A stretch of 64,000 nt of DNA, taken from Rubrivivax sp. SCN 71-131 (GTDB taxonomy: Bacteria; Pseudomonadota; Gammaproteobacteria; Burkholderiales; Burkholderiaceae_C). Made by a program: the position numbers and the translations under genes. The notes beneath the pieces are model-generated. The model searched no databases. It saw only the letters and a program-made list of their open reading frames with translations, and had not been told where the DNA came from. Of the stretch, positions 47,644 through 55,817 are shown one piece after another; position 1 is the stretch's first letter, and each line of letters opens with the position of its first letter. The stretch lies in assembly GCA_001724995.1 (NCBI GenBank), contig MEFD01000015.1, positions 1 to 64,000 of the forward strand, written 5' to 3'.

Positions 47644-48819
47644 TCAGCCCGGGGGCCGTCGGCGCAGTGCCTGCAGCATGGCCTCGCAGGCCGCCAGCTG
47701 CGCCAGGCTCACGTACTCGTCGGCCTGGTGCGCCTGGTCGATGAAGCCCGGGCCGCAGACCACCGTCGGGATGCCGGCGCGCTGGAACAGGCCGGCCTCG
47801 GTGCCGAAGCCCACCAGCGTCGTCTGCGTCGTCGAGAGCAGCCGCTGCACCAGCTCGACCGCCGGGTCGCCCGCCGAGGCGCTGAACGAGGGCATCGAGC
47901 ACAGCGTTTCGAAGCCAAAGCCGGTGCCCGGATCCACCGCATGCATCGCCGGCTCGAGCGCCCGCGCCCGCGCCACCACCTCGGTCTGCAGCTGGTCGAC
48001 GTCGACGCCGGGGACGTCGCGGAACTCGTAGTGGAAGCGGCAGTCCTCGGGGATCACGTTGTCGGCGATGCCGCCTTCGATCACGCCCACCGCGGCGGTC
48101 GTGAACGGCGCTTCGAAGCCCTCGCGAAACGGCCCGTCGCGGCGAAAGGCCTCGGCCATGTCGGCGAGCTGAGCGATCAGGCGCGCGGCGTTCTCGATCG
48201 CGTTCACCGCCTTGGGCGTCTGCGAGGAATGCGCCGCCCTTCCCTTCACGCGGCAGCACCAGCGGTGCACGCCCTTGTGCGCCAGCGCAGGAACCATCCC
48301 CGTGGGCTCGCCGACGATGCAGTGCGTGGGCGCCAGGCCCGCGTCCTTCAGGTCGGCGATCAGGTGGCGCGCGCCGAAGCCGCCGACCTCCTCGTCGTAG
48401 CTGAAGGCGAAGTGCACGGCAAAGGGCAGGTCGGCCTCGAGGAAGGCCTGCGCGTGCGCCACGCAAAGTCCGATGAAGGCCTTCATGTCGGCACTGCCGC
48501 GGCCGTAGACGCGCCCCTCTCGCAATTCGGCGCCCAGCGGATCGACGCTCCACGCCTGCCCGGCCCAGGGCACGGTGTCGGTGTGGCCCGAGAGGATCAC
48601 GCCGCCGGGCTTGCCGGCGCCGAGCGTGGCGAAGAGGTTGGCCTTCGCGCCCGCCTCGTCGCGCGTGAGCCGCAGCGGCACGCCGAGCGTGCGCAGGTGG
48701 TCGGCGATGGTGTCGACCAGCGCCTTGTTGGAGCGGTCGCTGATCGTGTTCAGGCGCACCAGGCGCTGCGCCCAGTCCAGAGCCTCGGGGGAGACGGCAG
48801 GGGTCGTTGGCTCGCTCAT
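47644..48819 (-). CDS. argE: Acetylornithine deacetylase
   Basis: 391 residues of the M20 metallopeptidase family; removes acetate from N-acetylornithine in arginine synthesis. Metal-site motifs: LSGHTDTVPW, GRGSADMKAF, SYDEEVGGFGAR (catalytic and metal Glu), and a C-terminal VCGPGFIDQAHQADEYV His. Good match to ArgE rather than DapE (NTISDRSN, TGMVPALAHKG). Alone in its operon as far as can be seen. Confidence 0.92.
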   Translation of the reverse strand: MSEPTTPAVSPEALDWAQRLVRLNTISDRSNKALVDTIADHLRTLGVPLRLTRDEAGAKANLFATLGAGKPGGVILSGHTDTVPWAGQAWSVDPLGAELREGRVYGRGSADMKAFIGLCVAHAQAFLEADLPFAVHFAFSYDEEVGGFGARHLIADLKDAGLAPTHCIVGEPTGMVPALAHKGVHRWCCRVKGRAAHSSQTPKAVNAIENAARLIAQLADMAEAFRRDGPFREGFEAPFTTAAVGVIEGGIADNVIPEDCRFHYEFRDVPGVDVDQLQTEVVARARALEPAMHAVDPGTGFGFETLCSMPSFSASAGDPAVELVQRLLSTTQTTLVGFGTEAGLFQRAGIPTVVCGPGFIDQAHQADEYVSLAQLAACEAMLQALRRRPPG

Positions 48820-48889
48820 GGCGGGATGCTAGCCCCAGCCGCGGCGGCAGCTAACATCGGCGCCGGAGGAAATGCCGAGGAGGGCACCG

Positions 48890-49504
48890 ATGCCGGTCAT
48901 CGTGATCGCCAATCCCAAGGGCGGCGTGGGCAAGAGCACGCTGGCCACCAACATCGCCGGCCTGCTGGCGCGGCAAGGCCACGGCGTCATGCTCGGCGAC
49001 ATCGACCGCCAGCAGTCGGCGCGGCAATGGCTGTCGCTGCGGTCGCCGTCCCTGCCGCCGATCCGGGGCTGGGAGGTCGAGGGCAGCGTCGTGCGCCCGC
49101 CCAGGGGCGCCACGCACGTCGTGCTCGACACCCCCGCGAGCCTGCAGGGCAAGGCCCTCGAGACGGTGCTGGCGATCGCCGACCGCCTGCTCGTGCCGCT
49201 GCAACCCAGCCTGTTCGACATCCAGGCCACGCACGCCTTCGTGCAGGCGCTGCGCGCCCATCCGCGCGCGCCGCGCATCGCGCTCGGCCTCGTGGGCATG
49301 CGGGTGAAGGAGCGCACGCAGTCCAACGAACGCCTGCAGGAATACCTCGCGACCTTGCCCGTGCCGGTGCTGGCCTGGCTGCGCGACACGCAGAATTACG
49401 TGCAGCTGGCCGCGCATGGCCTCACGCTGTGGGACGTGGCGCCCAGCCGCGTCGAGCGCGACCTCGAACAATGGCAACCCCTGAAGGAATGGCTGACGCG
49501 ATGA
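48890..49504 (+). CDS. Orphan ParA/Soj-family ATPase
   Basis: 204 residues from the ATG at 48890, with AGGAGGG upstream; an earlier ATG (48872) abuts its own ribosome site and is less likely. Deviant Walker A NPKGGVGKST near residue 9 and switch DTPASLQGK. Short ParA forms of this kind position cargo such as chemoreceptors, carboxysomes or plasmids. No ParB partner is adjacent; instead its stop overlaps the start of a MaoC dehydratase (ATGA). Cargo unknown. Confidence 0.88.
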   Translation: MPVIVIANPKGGVGKSTLATNIAGLLARQGHGVMLGDIDRQQSARQWLSLRSPSLPPIRGWEVEGSVVRPPRGATHVVLDTPASLQGKALETVLAIADRLLVPLQPSLFDIQATHAFVQALRAHPRAPRIALGLVGMRVKERTQSNERLQEYLATLPVPVLAWLRDTQNYVQLAAHGLTLWDVAPSRVERDLEQWQPLKEWLTR

Positions 49505-49965
49505 AGCAATACGACAAGCTGCAGGACCTGGCTGCCCTGGTGGGCCACGAGATCGGCGTGAGCGACTGGGTCACCGTCGACCAGAAGCGCATCGACCTCT
49601 TTGCGCAGGCCACGGGCGACCACCAGTGGATCCACGTCGACCCCGAGCGCGCCGCCAAGGGGCCTTACGGCGGCACGGTGGCGCACGGCTTTCTGACCCT
49701 GAGCCTGCTGCCCGAGCTCGGCCAGGCCGCCTTGAAGATCGGCGACGTGCGCATGGGCATCAACTACGGCCTCAACAAGGTGCGCTTCCCGGCGCCGGTG
49801 AAGAGTGGCGCGCGCGTGCGCGGTCGCTTCAAGCTGCTCGCCTTCGACCCGCTGCCCGGCGGCGCGCAGCTCGCGATGGAGGTCACGATGCAGGCCGAAG
49901 GCAGCGACAAGCCGGTCTGCGTGGCCGAGGCGCTGTCGCGCCGCTACACGCAGGCCCCCGCTTGA
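49501..49965 (+). CDS. MaoC-family (R)-specific enoyl-CoA hydratase-like protein
   Basis: 154 residues (a start at 49489 would add four). Single hotdog fold with the hydratase motif QATGDHQWIHVDPERA, whose Asp and His are catalytic, then GTVAHGFLTLSLLP. Such enzymes hydrate trans-2-enoyl-CoA to (R)-3-hydroxyacyl-CoA; PhaJ relatives feed PHA synthesis from beta-oxidation. Coupled to the ParA gene by a four-base overlap. Confidence 0.9.
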   Translation: MKQYDKLQDLAALVGHEIGVSDWVTVDQKRIDLFAQATGDHQWIHVDPERAAKGPYGGTVAHGFLTLSLLPELGQAALKIGDVRMGINYGLNKVRFPAPVKSGARVRGRFKLLAFDPLPGGAQLAMEVTMQAEGSDKPVCVAEALSRRYTQAPA

Positions 49966-50064
49966 GCGGGTGTCGCTTCCACTCCTCGGGGGGAGCGCAG
50001 GACCTGCGCCCTCCCGTACGATGAACCGCCTCGCTGCCCTTGGCCCCCGCGCCCGAACCATCCG

Positions 50065-50793
50065 ATGAAAGCCCTGCTCGTCGATGATCACCCCCTGATC
50101 CTGAGCGCCCTGCAGAGCGTGATCAGCGGCCTGGGCCAGGACATCCTCGTCGAAGGCGTGGACACGGCCGCGGCGGCGCGTGCGCGCCTGGCCGCCGAGG
50201 CGGACGTCGACCTCGTGCTGCTGGACCTGGCGCTGGGGGATGCCGACGGCTTCGAACTGCTGCGCGAGCTGCGCGAGGACTACCCGGCCTTGCCGGTCGT
50301 CGTGGTGTCGGCGTCCGAGCGCACGTCCGACGTCATCCGCGCCATCGACCTCGGAGCGATGGGCTTCGTGCCCAAGCGCTCTTCGCACGCGCAGCTCAGC
50401 GAGGCGCTGCAGATGGTGATGTCGGGCGGCCTGTACGTGCCGCCGATGCTGCTGGGCCTGGCGGCCACGCCAGTTGCGGGCTGCGACTCCGCGGCAACGG
50501 CGGCGCCGGGCGTGGAGACGCACCCGCTGTCCACGGTCGCGCGCGCCGCGCCGCACCAGCAGAGCGGCAGCCTGGAGGCGATCGGGCTCACGCCGCGGCA
50601 GTCCGAGGTGCTGGCATTGCTGCTGAAGGGCCTGCCCAACAAGCTCATCGCGCGCGAACTCAAGCTCTCGGTGGAGACGGTGAAGGATCACGTCGCTGCC
50701 GTCCTGCGCGCGCTGGGCGTGCACACGCGCACGCAGGCCGTTCTGGCGGTGAGCCAGATGACGCAGGACGGCACGCGCCGCACGCCCGGGTAG
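50065..50793 (+). CDS. NarL/LuxR-type response regulator
   Basis: 242 residues. Receiver with LLVDDHPL, phosphorylation site D54 (LVLLDLALGD), VVVSASER and the conserved K of VPKRSS. A ~45-residue linker leads to a LuxR HTH (IGLTPRQSEVLALLLKG ... SVETVKDHVAAVLRAL). The hybrid kinase gene starts eight bases after its stop, so the two form a pair. Confidence 0.92.
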   Translation: MKALLVDDHPLILSALQSVISGLGQDILVEGVDTAAAARARLAAEADVDLVLLDLALGDADGFELLRELREDYPALPVVVVSASERTSDVIRAIDLGAMGFVPKRSSHAQLSEALQMVMSGGLYVPPMLLGLAATPVAGCDSAATAAPGVETHPLSTVARAAPHQQSGSLEAIGLTPRQSEVLALLLKGLPNKLIARELKLSVETVKDHVAAVLRALGVHTRTQAVLAVSQMTQDGTRRTPG

Positions 50794-50800
50794 GCGTGGC

Positions 50801-52621
50801 ATGCCGCCGCGCACCGAGGCGCCCGATCCGCCGCTGGAGAACCTGCCCCGGCACGACATCGAGCATCTGCGCTCGCTGATGCAGCAGACGCCGGTCTCCC
50901 TGACCGGCAACCTCGCGGGCATCGTGCTGGTGGCGCTGATCTACCACGCGCTCAGCCCGCCGGCGCTGCTCGGCGGCTGGATCGTCGCCAGCCTGCTGGG
51001 CTGGACGGTGCGCCTGCTGCACTACCTGCGCTACCGCAGGAAGCCCGATATCGACGTCGCCACGCTCTTGCGCTGGCGCCGCAGCTGGCGCGTGCTGGTG
51101 GCCCTGCACGCCCTGCTGTGGGGTCTGGCCGCCTGGCTTTTCTGGGGCGCAGGCACGCCCTTTCACGACATCGCGCTGATCTTCATCGTCTACAGCTACT
51201 GCATCGTCTCGGTGCACATGCTGTCGTCGCAGCCGCACGACTTCGTCGTCTTCATCAGCCTCGTGCTGCTGCCGATGATCGCCCGCATCGCCAGCGACGG
51301 CACACACCCCTGGCACTGGCAGCTGGCCGGCATGCTGACCATCATCTTCGGCATCACCTTGCTCATGGGGCGCAGCTACAGCAGCGCGCTGGGCCAGTCG
51401 ATCGCGCTGCGCGCACGCACCGAGGAGCTGGCCGCGCGGCTGCGCCAGGAGATGGCCGCCACCGAGGGCGCGCGCCGCGCCGCGGAGGCCGCCAACCGCG
51501 CCAAGACGCAGTTCTTCGCCGCCGCCAGCCACGACTTGCGGCAACCGCTGCACGCCATGGGCCTGTTTGCCGAGGCGTTGCGCCAGCGCGTGCGCGATCC
51601 CGAGGTGGCGGCGCTGGTGAACAGCATCAACGAATCGGTAGATGCGCTCGAGGGCCTCTTCAGCGAACTGCTGGACATCACGCGCATCGAGACCGGCGGC
51701 GTCGAGGTCCGGGCCGTGCCGCTGCGCATGCGCGAGCTGTTCACGCGGCTGCGCCTGCACTTCGAGCCCGTGGCCTTCGAGAAGGGCCTGATGCTCTCGT
51801 TCCGTGGCGAAGGGCGCATCGCGCATGCCGACCCGGTGCTGCTCGAGCGCATCCTGCGCAACCTGGTGAGCAACGCCATCCGCTACACCGACGAAGGTGG
51901 CGTGCTCGTGAGCTGCCGCCCCTGGCGGGGCCGGCTGCGCGTGCAGGTGTGGGACTCGGGCCTGGGCATCACGCAGGCCAGCCTGCCGCGCATCTTCGAG
52001 GAGTTCTACCAGGCGAGCAGCGCGCGTGCGCTGCAGCCGCATCAGCGCAAGGGCCTGGGCCTGGGGCTGGCGATCGTCAAGCGCCTGGCCGCATTGATGG
52101 CCGCGCCGCTGAGCGTGCGCTCGCGCGTCGGGCACGGCACCGCCTTCACCCTCGAGCTGCCCCTCGGAGGCGTCGGGCGCGACGACGCAGCGCCGGGGCT
52201 GCGCCCAGGCGCACCGCTCGGCCTGACGCTGCAGGGGCGCCTCATCGTCGTCGTCGAGGACGAGCCGGCGGTGCGCGAAGGCCTGGTCGTGGTGCTGCAG
52301 GCCTGGGGCGCCCAGGTGCAGGCCTTCGACGCCGTCGACTCGCTCGCGGCCTGGCTGGCGAGCGCGCCGCCGGTGCGCCCGGACCTCGCCCTCGTCGACT
52401 ACCGGCTGCCCGAGGAGCGCACCGGGCTGGAGGTGCTGCAACGCCTGCGCGCGCACTGGCCCGACCCGGGCGGGCGAAGGCTGCCGGCGATCATCGTCAC
52501 CGGCAGCAGCCTGGGCGGGCACGAGGACGAAGCCCTCGCGCACGACTTCCACCTGCTCATCAAGCCGGTGCTGCCCAACAAGCTGCGCGCGATGATCGCC
52601 TTCAAGCTCGCGCAGCGCTGA
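50801..52621 (+). CDS. Hybrid sensor histidine kinase
   Basis: 606 residues. Six to seven membrane helices in the first ~200 residues with no large periplasmic part, then kinase with H244 (FFAAASHDLRQPLHA), N-box LVSNAIRYTDEG, and G-boxes VWDSGLGI and GLGLGLAIVKRL. C-terminal receiver with D533 (LALVDYRLPEERTG). The membrane part probably senses a signal within the bilayer, such as quinones or lipids. Pairs with the adjacent LuxR-type regulator. Confidence 0.92.
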   Translation: MPPRTEAPDPPLENLPRHDIEHLRSLMQQTPVSLTGNLAGIVLVALIYHALSPPALLGGWIVASLLGWTVRLLHYLRYRRKPDIDVATLLRWRRSWRVLVALHALLWGLAAWLFWGAGTPFHDIALIFIVYSYCIVSVHMLSSQPHDFVVFISLVLLPMIARIASDGTHPWHWQLAGMLTIIFGITLLMGRSYSSALGQSIALRARTEELAARLRQEMAATEGARRAAEAANRAKTQFFAAASHDLRQPLHAMGLFAEALRQRVRDPEVAALVNSINESVDALEGLFSELLDITRIETGGVEVRAVPLRMRELFTRLRLHFEPVAFEKGLMLSFRGEGRIAHADPVLLERILRNLVSNAIRYTDEGGVLVSCRPWRGRLRVQVWDSGLGITQASLPRIFEEFYQASSARALQPHQRKGLGLGLAIVKRLAALMAAPLSVRSRVGHGTAFTLELPLGGVGRDDAAPGLRPGAPLGLTLQGRLIVVVEDEPAVREGLVVVLQAWGAQVQAFDAVDSLAAWLASAPPVRPDLALVDYRLPEERTGLEVLQRLRAHWPDPGGRRLPAIIVTGSSLGGHEDEALAHDFHLLIKPVLPNKLRAMIAFKLAQR

Positions 52622-54196
52622 TCAGGATGCTGGCGCCGGCGTGCGGATCAGGTGGTCGAAGGCCGAGAGCGCGGCCTTGGCGCCGTCGCCTGCGGCGATG
52701 ATGATCTGCTTGTAGGGCACCGTCGTCGCGTCGCCGGCGGCGAAGATGCCGGGCACGCTGGTGGCGCCGCGCGCGTCGACGATCACTTCGCCGAAGCGGT
52801 TGCGCTCCACCCCCGAATCCTGCAGGAACTCGGTGTTGGGCACGAGGCCGATCTGCACGAAGACGCCGGCCAGATCGGGCCGGTGCTCGGCGCCCGTGAC
52901 GCGATCCTTCCAGCTCAGCCCGGTCATCTTCTGCCCGTCGCCGAGGATCTCGGTGGTCTGCGCGTTGACGTGGATGCTGACGTTGTGCAGGCTCTTCAGC
53001 TTGTCGACCAGCACCTGGTCGGCGCGCAGCTTGTCGGCAAATTCGAGCAGCGTCACGCTCCTGACCACGCCAGCGAGATCGATCGCTGCTTCGACGCCGG
53101 AGTTGCCGCCGCCGATCACCGCCACATCCTTGCCCTTGAAGAGCGGGCCGTCGCAATGCGGGCAGTAGGCCACGCCCTTGGTGCGGTATTCCTGCTCGCC
53201 GGGCACGCCGATGTCGCGCCAGCGCGCGCCGGTGGCCAGGATCACCGTGCGGCTCTTCAGCACCGCGCCGCTCTCGAGCGTCACCGTCGCGTGGCCTGCG
53301 GCCTCGGGCGCGGGTTCGACGCTCTTCACGCGCTGCAGCGTCATCACGTCGACGCCGTAGTGGCGCACGTGTTCCTGCATGGCCGCGGAGAAGGCGGGCC
53401 CTTCCGTCTTCAGCACCGAGATGAAGTTCTCGATGCCGTTGGTGTCCATGGTCTGACCGCCGAAGCGCTCGGCCACGATGCCGGTGCGGATGCCCTTGCG
53501 TGCGGTATAGACCGCAGCCGCGGCGCCGGCCGGACCGCCGCCGATGATGAGCACGTCGAACGGCGCCTTCTCCGACAGCCCGGCGGCCGCGCGCTGCGCC
53601 GCGCCGGCGTCGACCTTGGCGAGGATCTCGGCGAGCTCCATGCGACCATGGCCGAAGTCCTGCCCGTTCAGCAGCACCGCGGGCACGGCCATGACGCCGC
53701 GGCGCTCGACTTCCTCCTGGAAGAGCGCGCCGTCGATGGCCACCGCGCGCACGCGCGGGTTCAGAACCGCCATCAGGTTGAGCGCCTGCACCACGTCCGG
53801 GCAGTTGTGACAGGTGAGGCTCATGAAGGTCTCGAAGGAGAAGTCGCCCTCGAGCGCCTCGATCTGCGCGATGACCTCGGCCTCGACCTTGGGCGGATGG
53901 CCGCCGGCCCACAGCAGCGCCAGCAGCAGCGAGCTGAACTCGTGTCCCATGGGCACGGCGGCGAAGTGCAGGCCCATGCTCTGGCCGGCACGGGTGATCT
54001 GGAACGAGGGACGACGCTCGAACGCGCCGTCCGTGCGCGCCGTGATCTTGGCCGGCGCGATGGCGGCGATCTCGCCGATCAGCTCGCGGATCTGTGCAGC
54101 CGCTTCGGAATCGTCGAGGCTGGCGATCAGCTCGACGGGCTGCGTGATGCGCTCGAAGTAGCCGGAGAGCTGGGCCTTGATGCCTTCGTCCAACAT
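52622..54196 (-). CDS. ahpF: Alkyl hydroperoxide reductase subunit F
   Basis: 524 residues. N-terminal double thioredoxin-like domain with C129/C132 (TCHNC), FAD domain ([21 protein letters not shown]) and redox pair C345/C348 (AYCPHCDGP), plus the NAD(P)H motif [17 protein letters not shown]. Transfers NADH electrons to AhpC. Downstream of ahpC on the same strand with about 170 bases between. Confidence 0.96.
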   Translation of the reverse strand: MLDEGIKAQLSGYFERITQPVELIASLDDSEAAAQIRELIGEIAAIAPAKITARTDGAFERRPSFQITRAGQSMGLHFAAVPMGHEFSSLLLALLWAGGHPPKVEAEVIAQIEALEGDFSFETFMSLTCHNCPDVVQALNLMAVLNPRVRAVAIDGALFQEEVERRGVMAVPAVLLNGQDFGHGRMELAEILAKVDAGAAQRAAAGLSEKAPFDVLIIGGGPAGAAAAVYTARKGIRTGIVAERFGGQTMDTNGIENFISVLKTEGPAFSAAMQEHVRHYGVDVMTLQRVKSVEPAPEAAGHATVTLESGAVLKSRTVILATGARWRDIGVPGEQEYRTKGVAYCPHCDGPLFKGKDVAVIGGGNSGVEAAIDLAGVVRSVTLLEFADKLRADQVLVDKLKSLHNVSIHVNAQTTEILGDGQKMTGLSWKDRVTGAEHRPDLAGVFVQIGLVPNTEFLQDSGVERNRFGEVIVDARGATSVPGIFAAGDATTVPYKQIIIAAGDGAKAALSAFDHLIRTPAPAS

Positions 54197-54365
54197 GGCG
54201 GGTCCTTTCGTGTCGGTGATGGAAATGCGGGCGCGACAGGCCCCGTCGATGGCCCCGCAGCGGGAAAGGTCCGCGAGGCTGTCGACGAGGCCCGGACGGG
54301 AATCCGGGGGGAAGGTCAGGGCGGGCGCGCGGCCCGCCCTGCAGGCCTTCAGCGAAGGCTGGCGT

Positions 54366-54929
54366 TCAGATCTTGCCGACGAGGTCGATCGACGGGGCGA
54401 TCGTCTTCGCGCCTTCGTTCCACTTCGCCGGGCAGACCTCGCCCGGGTGCTTGGCCACGTACTGCGCGGCGCGGAGCTTGCGCAGCGTCTCCTTGACGTC
54501 GCGGGCGATCGCGTTGTCGTGGATCTCGGCGGTCTTCACCACGCCCTGCGGGTCGAGGATGAAGGTGCCGCGCAGCGCCAGGCCCTCTTGCGGGATGTGC
54601 ACGCCGAACATGTTCGTCAGCACATGCGTCGGGTCGCCGACGAGGGGGAACCTGGCCTTGCCGACGGCTTCGGAGGTCTCATGCCAGACCTTGTGCGAGA
54701 AGTGCGTGTCGGTGGTGACGACGTAGACCTCGGCCTCGGCCTTCTGGAACTCGGCGTAATGCGTGGCGGCGTCCTCGACCTCAGTCGGGCAGTTGAAGGT
54801 GAAGGCTGCCGGCATGAAGATGAGTACGGACCAGCGGCCCTTCAGGCTTTCGTCGCTGACCTCGATGAACTTGCCGTTGTGAAAGGCATTGGCCTTGAAG
54901 GGCTGGACGGTGGTGTTGATGATCGACAT
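54366..54929 (-). CDS. ahpC: Alkyl hydroperoxide reductase subunit C (peroxiredoxin)
   Basis: 187 residues, the standard AhpC length. Peroxidatic C47 ([10 protein letters not shown]) and resolving C166 (GEVCPAKW) define a typical 2-Cys peroxiredoxin reducing H2O2 and organic peroxides. ATG at 54929 with AGGAG upstream. Transcribed toward ahpF. No OxyR gene is adjacent. Confidence 0.97.
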   Translation of the reverse strand: MSIINTTVQPFKANAFHNGKFIEVSDESLKGRWSVLIFMPAAFTFNCPTEVEDAATHYAEFQKAEAEVYVVTTDTHFSHKVWHETSEAVGKARFPLVGDPTHVLTNMFGVHIPQEGLALRGTFILDPQGVVKTAEIHDNAIARDVKETLRKLRAAQYVAKHPGEVCPAKWNEGAKTIAPSIDLVGKI

Positions 54930-54941
54930 GGTGTTGCTCCT

Positions 54942-54974
54942 GGGTTGGGGGTTGCGGGTTGCGGGTTGCGGGTC
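54942..54974. repeat. 7-bp tandem repeat in ahpC leader
   Basis: GGGTTGC (plus strand) repeats three times perfectly at 54949-54969, flanked by partial copies GGGTTGG and GGGTC. It lies just upstream of the ahpC ribosome site, so length changes would alter the mRNA leader without touching the protein. Confidence 0.85.
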
Positions 54975-55011
54975 AAGCCCTGAGGTCCGGGCCAGTGCTT
55001 GAATGCTATCC

Positions 55012-55040
55012 ATTTTAGCGGTGTGATAGTATAAAAGCAA
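55012..55040 (-). promoter_or_regulatory. ahpC promoter
   Basis: On the minus strand TTGCTT (55040-55035), 17-base spacer, TAAAAT (55017-55012), the best sigma-70 match in an AT-rich island of the 305-base gap before ahpC. A second TATACT overlaps the spacer. Transcription would start near 55005, giving a ~75-base leader that contains the 7-bp repeats. No full four-part OxyR site (ATAG/CTAT spacing) was found. Confidence 0.6.
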
Positions 55041-55073
55041 TTGATGGCCTCGATAGGCGAGCTCGATGCCCGC

Positions 55074-55100
55074 CGCACTTTCCGCACTTTCCGCACTTTC
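55074..55100. repeat. Three perfect 9-bp tandem repeats
   Basis: CGCACTTTC occurs three times head to tail, upstream of the ahpC promoter and 134 bases before the next plus-strand gene. The rest of the 54930-55234 gap holds the promoter, the 7-bp repeat and no recognisable gene. Confidence 0.9.
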
Positions 55101-55234
55101 ATCCCTTGCGGCCCTGCTGCCGCATCGCCAGGCTGCCGAGACAGGAGACGCGACCCTAGAATCGCCGACCACCCGAGTTGGGGAAGCCCGAGCATGCGAA
55201 GACCGTCCTCGCCTGCAGCCGTCGCGGAGGACGG

Positions 55235-55759
55235 ATGCAACCCGTCCTGAGGCCTACGCGCCGCGCTGTCGTCGGCGCATTCGCCAGCCTGGGCCTGGGT
55301 GCACTGCCGCTGCGGGCGAGCGCTCTGGCCGCGCCCACCGGGCCCATCGTGCTCACGATCACTGGTCGCGTCCGCTCCCCGAACGCCCAAGGCAGCGCGG
55401 AGTTCGACATGGCGATGCTGCAGCAATTGCCGCAGACCCGCTTCACCACCGGCACGCCGTGGTACGCCCAGCCGCGGGAGTTCGCCGGGCCGCTGTTGCG
55501 CGACGTGCTGCGCGAGGCGGGAGCCCACGGCACGGTCTTGCACGCGCTCGCGCTCAACGACTACCGGGTCGACATCCCGATGCAGGATGCGCAGCGCTTT
55601 GACGTCATCATCGCGCGGCTGCTCGACGGCCGACCGATGTCGGTACGCAACCGCGGGCCCCTGTTCATCGTCTACCCGTTCGACGCGCAGCCGGAGCTGC
55701 ACAGCCCGGTCTACTTCACCCGCTCGGCGTGGCAGTTGCGCTCGATCGAGGTCGCGTGA
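55235..55759 (+). CDS. Exported molybdopterin-oxidoreductase-fold protein without cysteines
   Basis: 174 residues from the ATG at 55235 with GGAGG upstream. Signal region with a twin-Arg-like [14 protein letters not shown], then a sulfite-oxidase-type fold (VLTITGRV ... [12 protein letters not shown] ... [12 protein letters not shown] ... [12 protein letters not shown]). No cysteine is present anywhere, so the usual Cys ligand to molybdenum is missing and it may not be an enzyme. It precedes a hybrid kinase by 58 bases on the same strand and could be its periplasmic ligand-binding partner (inferred). Confidence 0.75.
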   Translation: MQPVLRPTRRAVVGAFASLGLGALPLRASALAAPTGPIVLTITGRVRSPNAQGSAEFDMAMLQQLPQTRFTTGTPWYAQPREFAGPLLRDVLREAGAHGTVLHALALNDYRVDIPMQDAQRFDVIIARLLDGRPMSVRNRGPLFIVYPFDAQPELHSPVYFTRSAWQLRSIEVA

Positions 55760-55817
55760 GCACGCCGGGCCGCTCCCAAGCGCTCACCCCGGAGCACGCA
55801 GTGCGCAGGGTTGCCCC

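Noticed and set aside
55005-55050. OxyR binding site upstream of ahpC
   Set aside because: CTAT and ATAG elements exist, but they are 16 bases apart instead of the N7 spacing of the four-part OxyR motif.
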